Positions 36,501-46,556 of a stretch of DNA of 64,000 nt are shown here, one piece after another; position 1 is the stretch's first letter, and each line of letters opens with the position of its first letter. Below the pieces are notes generated by a model that worked only from the letters and a program-made list of their open reading frames with translations, ran no database searches and was not told where the DNA came from. Origin of the DNA: Nostoc sp. TCL240-02 (GTDB taxonomy: Bacteria; Cyanobacteriota; Cyanobacteriia; Cyanobacteriales; Nostocaceae); contig NZ_CP040094.1 of NCBI RefSeq assembly GCF_013343235.1, positions 5,947,001 to 6,011,000 on the forward strand, read 5' to 3'. A program made the position numbers and the translations under genes.

Positions 36501-37061
36501 ACTTAGTGCCTCAAATTGTCCTTGTCTGGGAAAGTGTAGACACACACCTGGATCAAAATCGGTCAATGGTGCTTTCTTCAGGATTTTTACGTTAGTTAGT
36601 CTACCCAGGTGTAATGCTTCTAACTCCTGCTACATCTTCATCTTATCTATTGATTTTAGGTCTAAAGGAAAAATATAGCTGTCAAGTATTTCCAAGTCGC
36701 ACTTAATGTTTTCTTGAGTAGCGATCGCCTCTCTTCTGTAGTATCAATTACTGTTGTATAATTTTGGGCAACAAATTGTACGCCCTATTTACCGTGAATT
36801 TGCTCCAGTCAGTGGTAGCAATAATTCAGTAAATTCGATAAGTGGGCCGTTGCTCTTGCTGTTTGACTGTCATCAATAGGACTATCATCCAGCATGATCA
36901 CTGATTATTTTACCTGCATCGGTTAAAGCACTTGACATTCATGCTATCCCAGCACCGACAACGCACACATCTGCATGAGTATTTTCGGTAAGTACAGGTT
37001 GAACTAGGACTGCTGCCGTTGTCATCCCAACATAAATAATTTTACCAGCGTCGTTTTGCAT
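36501..37061 (-). pseudogene. Decayed FAD-dependent oxidoreductase
   Basis: Read leftward from ATG 37061 the frames yield pieces of one family. After MQNDAGKIIYVG comes HADVCVVGAGIA (the dinucleotide-binding loop), a stop, then MSSALTDAGK. In another frame follow TARATAHLSNLLNYCYH, then CDLEILDSYIFPLDLKS, LEALHLGRLTNVKILKKAPL and DFDPGVCLHFPRQGQFEALS, ending at TAG. This order matches FAD-dependent oxidoreductases (GAGIAGM..., TTAHLSN, then the LRFPRQAQF block). At least three stops and several frameshifts interrupt it, and the C-terminal half is missing. It is a clear fossil gene. Confidence 0.75.
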
Positions 37062-37334
37062 ATTTTTTCTGAGTTTTAAGCCTAACTTATCTGCTGGAAA
37101 TACAGTTATAAAGGTCAGAGTAATGAAAAGGTAATCTTAAACCAAAGAATTCTGCACACTTCATTTTGCTCTATTCTATACCGTATTTTTTTTCGCCTTG
37201 TTACTGATGGTATTTGGTATTTAAATCGCAAAATTGTAAGGGCACAAATATATTGCGCCCCTATGTGTGTGATCTATTTAATTGAAAGTCGATTAATGTT
37301 TGGATTACACTTTCACTTAGTTTACCCAACCCAA

Positions 37335-40300
37335 CTATGCTTGAATTATGAAGTCGGAGGTAGTAAGAGTGGGCGCACCAGTAAGTTGTGCAAATTGACC
37401 ACCAGTGCCGAAACCAACAGCGCTACCATTTTGATTGTATAGTAACTGTCCAGTGATAGAGTCGTAGACAATCACAGCATTACTAACTGCTCCTAAGCTA
37501 GAGACTTGAAAATCACTGGCGTTACTAAAACCCTTTCCTACAATAGAAGTAATGGCACTAAAGGTGGTTTTAGACAGGACAATTTTGTCGCCTTGAGAGC
37601 GATTAAAGTCAGCAATGGTATCAGTACCTATAGCAGCACTCGTAAAAGCCGCATCACTGTTGTAGACGAAAGTGTCAGCACCCATACCACCCACGAGAAT
37701 ATCATTGCCTTCTCCACCCACAAGAGTATCATTGCCTTCCCCACCAATAAGAAGATCATTACCTTTACCACCAATGAGAAGATCATTGCCAGTACCACCC
37801 CGCAGCAGGTCATCACCACTTTTCCCATCGATGATGTCATTACCCCCTTGACCGTTAATCACATCGTTGGAGTTGTCAAAACCAACGATGTTATTGTTCA
37901 AGTCATTGAGAAAGGTGACGGTGTTTCTGTTGAAAAGGCTCGTTTGAGTAGAGTTGGCATTAATCACATCAAAACTGTCTGTAATACTGGTTTGTCCGTC
38001 AAACAGAATATTACCGATGGCGGGTCTTGTTGCCGATGCGCTTACGTTCTCCAGGTTTTCTAACTGAAAGTTTTGCAGAGTAACTTTGGTATTAGCCACG
38101 CCTTCAAAAGTAACTTCTAAGTCATTGCTATTTTGAGTTAATAGCAGATTTCTCACAGTCAAGCCAGTCCCAACGAATTGCAAGGTATCTACTTTGGCAA
38201 TCACCTCAGATGGAGGGTTTGAGTTAGTACCTATACCGCCAAAGCCTGTGATGATGTCATTGCCATTGTTTAGCTGTGTAACAAAGATGTCATTGCCAGT
38301 AGTGCCATTGATAACTTGAATTTTGGGTTTAACTATGCCACTAATAGCAAAGTCAAAAGAGCTTTCATCACTATCGTTGTTACTTAAAATCAGAGTGCCA
38401 CCATAGGTTCCAGGTGTAGTGGTGTTGAGTGCCACCGTAATCGTGGTGGAAGCATTTGCAGCCACACTTGTTGGCAGAGTTCCCACTAAACTAAATCCGT
38501 TGGGAAGTTTGAGATTACTGAGGCTGAGTGCAGCTGTACCTGTGTTCTTGATGGTAAAGGTTTTGCTGAGAGTATTACCAGTAATGACATCACCAAAGTT
38601 AATCGCGGTAGTACTGCCATCTGCAATGTCAACTGTGCCATTGAGGACTTGAATTTCGGGAGTCGGAGTGGGTTTAACTATGCCACTAATAGCAAAGTCA
38701 AAAGAGCTTTCATCACTATCGTTGTTACTTAAAATCAGAGTGCCACCATAGGTTCCAGGTGTAGTGGTGTTGAGTGCCACCGTAATCGTGGTGGAAGCAT
38801 TTGCAGCCACACTTGTTGGCAGAGTTCCCACTAAACTAAATCCGTTGGGAAGTTTGAGATTACTGAGGCTGAGTGCAGCTGTACCTGTGTTCTTGATGGT
38901 AAAGGTTTTGCTGAGAGTATTACCAGTAATGACATCACCAAAGTTAATCGCGGTAGTACTGCCATCTGCAATGTCAACTGTGCCATTGAGGACTTGAATT
39001 TCGGGAGTCGGAGTGGGTTTAACTATGCCACTAATAGCAAAGTCAAAAGAGCTTTCATCACTATCGTTGTTACTTAAAATCAGAGTGCCACCATAGGTTC
39101 CAGGTGTAGTGGTGTTGAGTGCCACCGTAATCGTGGTGGAAGCATTTGCAGCCACACTTGTTGGCAGAGTTCCCACTAAACTAAATCCGTTGGGAAGTTT
39201 GAGATTACTGAGGCTGAGTGCAGCTGTACCTGTGTTCTTGATGGTAAAGGTTTTGCTGAGAGTATTACCAGTAATGACATCACCAAAGTTAATCGCGGTA
39301 GTACTGCCATCTGCAATGTTAACTGTGCCATTGAGGACTTGAATTTCGGGAGTCGGAGTGGGTTTAACTATGCCACTAATAGCAAAGTCAAAAGAGCTTT
39401 CATCACTATCGTTGTTACTTAAAATCAGAGTGCCACCATAGGTTCCAGGTGTAGTGGTGTTGAGTGCCACCGTAATCGTGGTGGAAGCATTTGCAGCCAC
39501 ACTTGTTGGCAGAGTTCCCACTAAACTAAATCCGTTGGGAAGTTTGAGATTACTGAGGCTGAGTGCAGCTGTACCTGTGTTCTTGATGGTAAAGGTTTTG
39601 CTGAGAGTATTACCAGTAATGACATCACCAAAGTTAATCGCGGTAGTACTGCCATCTGCAATGTCAACTGTGCCATTGAGGACTTGAATTTCGGGAGTCG
39701 GAGTGGGTTTAACTATGCCACTAATAGCAAAGTCAAAAGAGCTTTCATCACTATCGTTGTTACTTAAAATCAGAGTGCCACCATAGGTTCCAGGTGTAGT
39801 GGTGTTGAGTGCCACCGTAATCGTGGTGGAAGCATTTGCAGCCACACTTGTTGGCAGAGTTCCCACTAAACTAAATCCGTTGGGAAGTTTGAGATTACTG
39901 AGGCTGAGTGCAGCTGTACCTGTGTTCTTGATGGTAAAGGTTTTGCTGAGAGTATTACCAATAATGACATCGCCAAAGTTAATCGCGGTAGTACTGCCAT
40001 CTGCAATGTCAACTGTGCCATTGAGGACTTGAATTTCGGGGATGGCAATGGTGTCGTGAGGGGCTTCGTATGCACCAATATCCATCACTGCCGTGCTATT
40101 ACCATCGCCATCTTGAGGAGTTTTATTAGTTATACTATTGAAAATATTGGAACCAGCATCAATTGCGGGACTACCAGGTTGGAGACTAAAGTTACCATTG
40201 GCTGGATTAACAAACAACGGGTCTTTGTTTAAAATATTCCCTGAACCTGTAACGTTAAAAACTCCGTTGTAACCAAGGTTATTGTTGAATGTAAGATTAG

Positions 40301-41279
40301 TAGACTTGTTGCTGACAATGAGAGACTCTCCCTTACTTCCATACAGAATATTGTTATAGACTCGAACATTTTTAGCATAGTTAAGGAAAATTTCTCCGTC
40401 TGAAATTACTTTTGAATTTTGGTAAATAGTATTATTCACAATGTCTACAGGGTTTTCTCCTTTTAAAATCTGGATACCTGCCCCGCCATTGTTGTAAGTT
40501 AAATTGTTACTGATTAAAGCTTTACCAGTGTAAGCAACATCTCCAACATAAGAAGTGTCAAGCATTATCCCATGACCTTCAGTTATTTTTCCTGCTACCT
40601 TCCAAGGAACTAATGATTGATTATCAAAAACAGTATTACCTTTAATAATTACTTTGTAATCTGTCGTGTTGTTATCGGAATTCCAAAGGTTAAGCATGGT
40701 AATACCTTGTGTACCATAAGGTGAGTACCATGCATTTCCAGTAACGACATTATTTTCTACTGTAATGTAGTCTGCTTGCGTTGTTGCAATTCCTCCCCCT
40801 GGAAATTTGGAAATATTATTATTACTAATTGTGATATGACTTGAATGTTGATTTGGATTGTTACTGCTGACGGTAACAAAAATACCATTTCCAGATGTTG
40901 CTGGATTATTTAAATTGTCTTTTTGCTTAAGTGCATCTTCTAATTTAATATTGTCCCGATTTCCTACCAATGTTAAGCCTTCAATTGCTATGTAGGTTGA
41001 GCCTGTAATTGATATAGCCTGCCAATTTTTTGCGTTTGCTTCTAAAACAGGTGTGTGCCCAGGTAGTGCCTTAAATGTGATCGGTGCATTAGCCGTACCC
41101 TGCTTATTTGCAATACTCAGGATACTGGCGTAAGGCGAAGTGTAAGTACCATTCATCACGTAGACTGTATCACCTGCCTTCACCAAATCAGCAGCTTTTT
41201 GGAGGCTGCGAAATGCATCTCCCTGGCTCAAACCATTAGATTTATCATTGCCTGTTCCAGAAACGTAGTATGTAGCCAT
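37335..41279 (-). CDS. Giant secreted beta-helix / choice-of-anchor-D / RTX protein
   Basis: The 1314-residue protein has three parts. Residues 1 to about 400 are a right-handed parallel beta-helix of the pectate-lyase/DUF1565 type (MATYYVSGTGNDKSNGLSQG; many NNxIxxN turns). Residues about 415-987 are five near-identical 115-residue choice-of-anchor-D (ASPM-SPD-2-Hydin) repeats. The C-terminal part has calcium-binding RTX nonapeptides (GGTGNDLLIGGKGNDLLIGG, about 1143-1195), then a domain ending TLTTSDFIIQA. There is no signal peptide, which with the RTX tail predicts type I secretion. No transporter gene is nearby. It probably acts at the cell surface or in the sheath, possibly on polysaccharide; catalytic residues cannot be assigned. 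Confidence 0.9.
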   Translation of the reverse strand: MATYYVSGTGNDKSNGLSQGDAFRSLQKAADLVKAGDTVYVMNGTYTSPYASILSIANKQGTANAPITFKALPGHTPVLEANAKNWQAISITGSTYIAIEGLTLVGNRDNIKLEDALKQKDNLNNPATSGNGIFVTVSSNNPNQHSSHITISNNNISKFPGGGIATTQADYITVENNVVTGNAWYSPYGTQGITMLNLWNSDNNTTDYKVIIKGNTVFDNQSLVPWKVAGKITEGHGIMLDTSYVGDVAYTGKALISNNLTYNNGGAGIQILKGENPVDIVNNTIYQNSKVISDGEIFLNYAKNVRVYNNILYGSKGESLIVSNKSTNLTFNNNLGYNGVFNVTGSGNILNKDPLFVNPANGNFSLQPGSPAIDAGSNIFNSITNKTPQDGDGNSTAVMDIGAYEAPHDTIAIPEIQVLNGTVDIADGSTTAINFGDVIIGNTLSKTFTIKNTGTAALSLSNLKLPNGFSLVGTLPTSVAANASTTITVALNTTTPGTYGGTLILSNNDSDESSFDFAISGIVKPTPTPEIQVLNGTVDIADGSTTAINFGDVITGNTLSKTFTIKNTGTAALSLSNLKLPNGFSLVGTLPTSVAANASTTITVALNTTTPGTYGGTLILSNNDSDESSFDFAISGIVKPTPTPEIQVLNGTVNIADGSTTAINFGDVITGNTLSKTFTIKNTGTAALSLSNLKLPNGFSLVGTLPTSVAANASTTITVALNTTTPGTYGGTLILSNNDSDESSFDFAISGIVKPTPTPEIQVLNGTVDIADGSTTAINFGDVITGNTLSKTFTIKNTGTAALSLSNLKLPNGFSLVGTLPTSVAANASTTITVALNTTTPGTYGGTLILSNNDSDESSFDFAISGIVKPTPTPEIQVLNGTVDIADGSTTAINFGDVITGNTLSKTFTIKNTGTAALSLSNLKLPNGFSLVGTLPTSVAANASTTITVALNTTTPGTYGGTLILSNNDSDESSFDFAISGIVKPKIQVINGTTGNDIFVTQLNNGNDIITGFGGIGTNSNPPSEVIAKVDTLQFVGTGLTVRNLLLTQNSNDLEVTFEGVANTKVTLQNFQLENLENVSASATRPAIGNILFDGQTSITDSFDVINANSTQTSLFNRNTVTFLNDLNNNIVGFDNSNDVINGQGGNDIIDGKSGDDLLRGGTGNDLLIGGKGNDLLIGGEGNDTLVGGEGNDILVGGMGADTFVYNSDAAFTSAAIGTDTIADFNRSQGDKIVLSKTTFSAITSIVGKGFSNASDFQVSSLGAVSNAVIVYDSITGQLLYNQNGSAVGFGTGGQFAQLTGAPTLTTSDFIIQA
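38318..40037 (-). repeat. Five tandem 345-bp coding repeats
   Basis: The period is exactly 345 bp (115 codons), each unit starting EIQVLNGTVDIADGSTTAIN and ending FDFAISGIVKPTPTP. By eye the units differ at only a few bases. The first (39961-40037 side) has ATAATGACATCGCC for GTAATGACATCACC, giving DVIIGNT for DVITGNT. The third has GTTAAC for GTCAAC, giving TVNIADG. The last unit runs directly into KIQVINGTTGND without the PTPTP linker. Confidence 0.93.
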
Positions 41280-42446
41280 CTGTTTACTCCGAATTAGTGT
41301 AAGGAGGGAAATTGGTAGTACAATCTCAGCAACTGAATAAAGTTGCTAAGTAGTTATTTGAATGAGTAATCTATCTAGACTTTTCAAGACAGTCACAGTT
41401 GTTCGCTCGCAACTGGAAATTGCGTCGGTTATAGAAACGCTTTTGTAAAACTGAAAAATTTTTTCTGTTAACCGTAAATGGTTAAATCTGGGATGTAGAT
41501 ACCGTTGATTGTTAGTGCTTTATTAAGAGGAATCGGACGATTAGCACGTGAATGCGTAGCACAAATACCGAGATGTTTACTATCTTCTTTGAGCTTGTTA
41601 TTAGACATTCTGTAACTGCTAGAGTTAGAGTCGGATTGAATTGTATTTTCATCTGTAGCAGCTAGCTTTACTTATCTGCTATATTCAATACAAAGATCAT
41701 AAATTGGCATAATAATTCCTCTAAACTTTATCCGTTGTCTGAGGTTAGGAGGTTGCTAAATCGGTATGGTAAAATTTACCCCTGGCTGATAACTGGGGAC
41801 TTAAAGTTATAGTGGTCAAAGTTGAATTGGTTGAAACTTTAGTGAGTTGAATCCTTACCTTAAGGGGACTAATGTAACAACTGAGCCGAACCTGTTCTAA
41901 GCGGTGTAACTCAATCCTTGTGAACTTGTTTAAAATTAACCTTTACAAATAGTACTTGATATCAGTAAATGCCCTGAACATAGTAAATTTTTTTACAACA
42001 AATTCAAAAAAACTATGGAGATGGAATGGTGAAGTCCTGTGAATTTGCAGTGATATGGGAATGAAAAGTGCTTTGTGCGAGGATATGATGAAGTTTGTCT
42101 AAATATTCGGCAGGCTACGCTTACACCAAACAACGATTATTTAGTCAATAGGGTAAATCTTTGTTGTTGCGATCGCACATGAGGGAAGAGAGTTTTTATA
42201 AATCGCCAAAATATTAACTAAACTTGCTTATTATTTATAGTGACGATGCCTTTTCTACCGCCTTCGCTGCCGAAATTAGTCCCGATCGCAGTTCCTACTG
42301 TTGATAAGTCAAATGACTTGGGTACGATTGATTAATAGTTCTCGTAACGCTGTCATACTTAAGTATTTTTTCTTCTGAGAAGATACCGTTAATCTGGACT
42401 CTTTTACTTTTCGGATAACCCAAAATCCAACATCTCCAAATCGCCC
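41280..42446. other. 1167-bp region without a gene
   Basis: This lies between the divergent beta-helix gene and rtcA. I found no coding sequence, tRNA or strong hairpin on either strand. It is AT-rich with isolated GCGATCGC (about 42170). Both promoters must be here; a GTAAGGAGGGAAA just before the beta-helix gene on the plus strand is not its ribosome site. Confidence 0.45.
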
Positions 42447-43493
42447 ATGATTGAAATTGACGGTTCCTATGGAGAGGGAGGCGGACAAGTTCTTCGCACT
42501 TCCTTAAGTCTAGCCGCCATCACTGGTGAACCCATAAGGATTGCAGGCATTCGTGCTGGACGCAAAAAGCCAGGATTAGCAGCACAACATTTAACAGCAG
42601 TTCGGGCTGCGGGTAGAATTTGTAATGCCCAACTACGGGGTGATGCTTTGGGTTCAATGTTGCTGGAATTCATTCCAGGTAGTGCTGTGCAAGCTGGAAT
42701 TTACACCTTTGATGTGAGTAAAGCACAAGAAGGTGGTTCTGCAGGTGCGATCGCTCTTGTATTACAGACAATTCTCTTACCTTTAGCACTAGCAACGGGT
42801 AATTCTCAGGTAACACTAAAGGGTGGAACTCATGTCAACTTTAGCCCGACTGTAACCTACATTGAGCAAGTTTATTTGCCAATACTGCAACGTATGGGAG
42901 TAGAAGCCCAAGTTAAGTTAGGCGCTTGGGGGTGGTTTCCTCAAGGTGGGGGAGAAATAGAGTTGCAGGTGATTGGTGGTACTCAACTTGGCGGGATCAA
43001 CTTGCTGGAAAGGGGAGAGTTACAACAGGTGCGAGGAATAGCAGCAGTAACGGAACTACCTTCTCATATTCCGCAACGGATGGCGAATCGTGCAGAGAAT
43101 TTGTTACGGGAAGCGCATTTGAAAGTTCGTGTACAGACTTTACGAGAAAAAGGTGTGGCACCTGGAGCAGGTATTTTTTTAACTGCTGAGTATCAAAACA
43201 GCTTGACTGGCTTTGGTGGATTTGGGCGTTTGCGGTTGTCGGCAGAGACAGTTGCAGAGATTGCTTGTCACCAACTGCTTGAATTTCATCATACTGGTGC
43301 AGCTGTGGATGAACATTTAGCAGATCAGTTATTATTGCCAGCTACTTTAGCGTCACAAGAAAGTCAGTATCGGGTGGCTGAAGTAAGTAGACATTTGACT
43401 ACGAATGCCGCAGTGATTGAACAGTTTGGGCTAGCGCAGATAACAGTAGATGAAGCTGAGAAAATAGTGTTGGTAAAGAGTTTGAGTAGATGA
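42447..43493 (+). CDS. rtcA: RNA 3'-terminal phosphate cyclase
   Basis: The 348-residue protein starts MIEIDGSYGEGGGQVLRTSL, the family signature, followed by IRAGRKKPGLAAQHLTAV, GGSAGAIALVLQTIL, KGGTHVNFSPTVTYIEQV and WFPQGGGEIEL. The C-terminal GAAVDEHLADQLLLPATLA contains the His that becomes adenylylated. RtcA converts RNA 3'-phosphates to 2',3'-cyclic ends with ATP. In enterobacteria it pairs with RtcB under RtcR; neither is visible here, so it seems a solitary gene. ATG 42447 begins the conserved N-terminus. Confidence 0.95.
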   Translation: MIEIDGSYGEGGGQVLRTSLSLAAITGEPIRIAGIRAGRKKPGLAAQHLTAVRAAGRICNAQLRGDALGSMLLEFIPGSAVQAGIYTFDVSKAQEGGSAGAIALVLQTILLPLALATGNSQVTLKGGTHVNFSPTVTYIEQVYLPILQRMGVEAQVKLGAWGWFPQGGGEIELQVIGGTQLGGINLLERGELQQVRGIAAVTELPSHIPQRMANRAENLLREAHLKVRVQTLREKGVAPGAGIFLTAEYQNSLTGFGGFGRLRLSAETVAEIACHQLLEFHHTGAAVDEHLADQLLLPATLASQESQYRVAEVSRHLTTNAAVIEQFGLAQITVDEAEKIVLVKSLSR

Positions 43494-43666
43494 ACAACTG
43501 CTATTACACTAGTAGGGGTTCATGGTAGAGTATTATCAATCACTATTCTTTAAATTAAAATCAATCTCGTGATCCTTTCTGGCTTCAACTAAAAACGGCA
43601 AGTTTGAGCAGACAAATTTGATAAAGATTTAAAGCTTATTTAAAAATTCAAGTCATAAAAAAACTT

Positions 43667-43912
43667 ATGTCAGTGCAACCTTATCAAGCTATTGAACTGT
43701 TTTATTCTTATGCTCATGAAGATGAAAAACTTCGTGACAAACTAGAAAAGCACCTCGCTCTTTTAGAGCGGGAAGGTGTAATTACAGGATGGCATGATCG
43801 CAAAATTGGAGCAGGAAAAGAATGGCAGAATGAGATAGACACCCACTTAAATTCATCTCAGATAATTTTGTTGCTTGTAAGCGCAAATTTTATCGCTTCA
43901 GATTATTGCTAA
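43667..43912 (+). pseudogene. Truncated TIR-domain gene
   Basis: The 81 codons encode the first half of a TIR domain: IELFYSYAHEDEKLRDKLEK (box 1), LEREGVITGWHDRKIGAGKE, NEIDTHLNSSQIILLLVSAN and FIASDYC, then TAA. Full bacterial TIR proteins continue with the helix carrying the NADase glutamate (usually just after SDYC) and an effector domain. Nothing TIR-like follows in any frame that I can read. It is therefore a 5' fragment, probably from a defence or signalling protein. If expressed it would lack catalytic activity. Confidence 0.75.
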
Positions 43913-44439
43913 TCTTTATCTGGAAAAACAATCGTTAAACTGAAAAAAGGAGAAAAGCTAGTTATCTTGAAAGTAGAGCATTTCTCAAAGATTGAAAAAA
44001 TTCGCCTTACATTAAATTGAAAGCGCAAGTTCGTAAATGTAACTCAATTTGTAATAAATAGTTCTAAGATAGGTGCAATCTATCTCAGCACTAACAGTTT
44101 GCCCTTATCTTCAATGAAAAAAATAACGTCTTTGGTATTCAGCAAGATAAAAATTTGCTCCATTCCCAAAAGTAGAAATGAGTAAGGAATTTTTATAAGC
44201 TGAGACAGAATTTTTTTTATCTAGGAGCATTTACAATCCAATTTGTAAGGTTTCATTTTTTGCAATAATAAGCAACTGACCAATTTACAAGATGACTGCA
44301 AATTTCGTTAAAACTAAGTTCAATCGTTCCTAATACTTACTATTTACCTAACATAATTAGACAGCAATGAAGTAGCTGTTAAAAAACAGATAATAAATTT
44401 ATTGGTGATACTTGTGGAATTTGAATAAAACCGTGATTG
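43913..44439. other. Non-coding, decayed-looking stretch
   Basis: These AT-rich 527 bp lie between the TIR fragment and the EF-hand remnant. No open frame of note or RNA gene is visible. The region looks like degenerating accessory DNA. Confidence 0.4.
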
Positions 44440-44610
44440 ATGAATAAAAAATAGAAAAGCTGTGGCAAGCCTTCAAGGTATTGACGTAGATGGCAACGGA
44501 GCAATATCAACCGACGAACTGGGGAGGTAATGCGATCGCTAGGATAAAATCCCACGAAAACGGGGTTGCGTGACTTGATCAAAGAGATTGACGTGGATTT
44601 GTATCGATAA
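44440..44610 (+). pseudogene. Calmodulin-like EF-hand gene remnant
   Basis: Pieces in three frames line up with a calmodulin-like protein: KLWQAFKV (44457-44480), then DVDGNGAISTDELG (44483-44524), a perfect EF-hand loop with ligands D, D, N and E, then EVMRSLG-stop-NPT and RDLIKEIDVD to TAA at 44610. Adding one T at the GTATTGAC site, adding one G at the GGGG run, and reading TAA as CAA restores a continuous EVMRSLGQNPT-type helix, which is the classic calmodulin pattern. The C-terminal part is missing after IDVDLYR. These small lesions mark a fairly young pseudogene. Confidence 0.7.
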
Positions 44611-44616
44611 TTTTGT

Positions 44617-44645
44617 GTAGAGACGTTATGTTACAACATCTCTAC
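44617..44645. repeat. Palindromic repeat before sqdB
   Basis: GTAGAGACGTT pairs with AACATCTCTAC (10 of 11) over a short loop. The GTAGAGACG arm is shared with the repeat near 23969 and is a common Nostoc spacer palindrome. Confidence 0.6.
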
Positions 44646-44724
44646 AGCCCCTAAATTTACATCTCTCCCAGAATGATGATTGAGAGGGTACAGAAACCTG
44701 GTAGATTTAGCTATCAGCGAGTAA

Positions 44725-45888
<1,164 letters not shown>

Positions 45889-45904
45889 TTAGGGTAAACT
45901 CCGC

Positions 45905-46550
45905 GTGCGGCTGATAACAGAACCTTATTTAACTCAAGTCAGTAATTGGCCTGAAAATGGTCGTCATCTTCTAGCACAATATGACGACCATTCAATTGTT
46001 GTCTATCAGGCGTATCGTCCATCTATTGCTAACTTCGCCACCACCTACGGTTATTTTGGTGGTGAGTTCAGTTTTGACCGCATGAGTTGGATAAAACCTA
46101 ACTTCCTTTGGATGATGTATCGTTCTGGATGGGGTACACAAAATGGGCAAGAGGTAGTGTTAGCTATTTGGATTAAGCGTTCGGCAATTGAAGAAATCTT
46201 AGTGGCGGCTGTTCATTCCAGCTACGTTCCAGAACTTTATCCTCATAAAAGTGCCTGGCAAAGAGCATTGAAGCAATCACAAGTTCGCCTACAATGGGAC
46301 CCAGACCATCACCCATCTGGGACAAAATTAGAAAGACGCGCTATTCAGTTAGGGTTGCGTGGTGAAGTGCTAGCTGCTTACGCCAAAGATTAGATTGTCA
46401 ACTATTGAGGACATCTCAGACTTTGTACAAAAACAGCGACAAAACATTAAATCTGATTGTGCAGAGTTGATTACACCACAAGAGAAAGTCTATTCTGTGT
46501 TTGATACCGAAACGCAAGCAAAGCTGGGATTATCTGCCTGTACTGAATAG
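45905..46550 (+). pseudogene. DUF4291 gene with nonsense codon and frameshift
   Basis: GTG 45905 opens a 162-codon frame with the DUF4291 pattern: VYQAYRPSIANFATTYGYFG, MSWIKPNFLWMMYRSGW, VPELYPHKSAWQRAL, VRLQWDPDHHPSGTKLERRA and IQLGLRGEVLAAYAKD, then TAG at 46391. The usual C-terminus continues in DNA beyond: IVN, then in the +1 frame IEDISDFVQKQRQNIKSD to LITPQEKVYSVFD and TETQAKLGLS, ending TAG at 46548. The family normally has Trp after AKD, so TGG to TAG plus one inserted T explains the break. The truncated 162-residue form might still fold. DUF4291 has no function known to me. It sits 16 bp after sqdB, inside the sulfolipid pair. Confidence 0.8.
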
Positions 46551-46556
46551 TTTTTT

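Noticed and set aside
38419..40032. Five identical 77-codon open frames on the plus strand
   Set aside because: They are antisense shadows of the 345-bp coding repeats of the RTX protein, repeating at the same 345-bp period.
38318..40037. Possible CRISPR-like array
   Set aside because: The repeats are 345 bp long, contiguous and in frame with a protein domain; there are no spacers.
44379..44582. 67-codon leftward frame
   Set aside because: It is antisense to the EF-hand pseudogene, which gives a far better explanation of the same bases.
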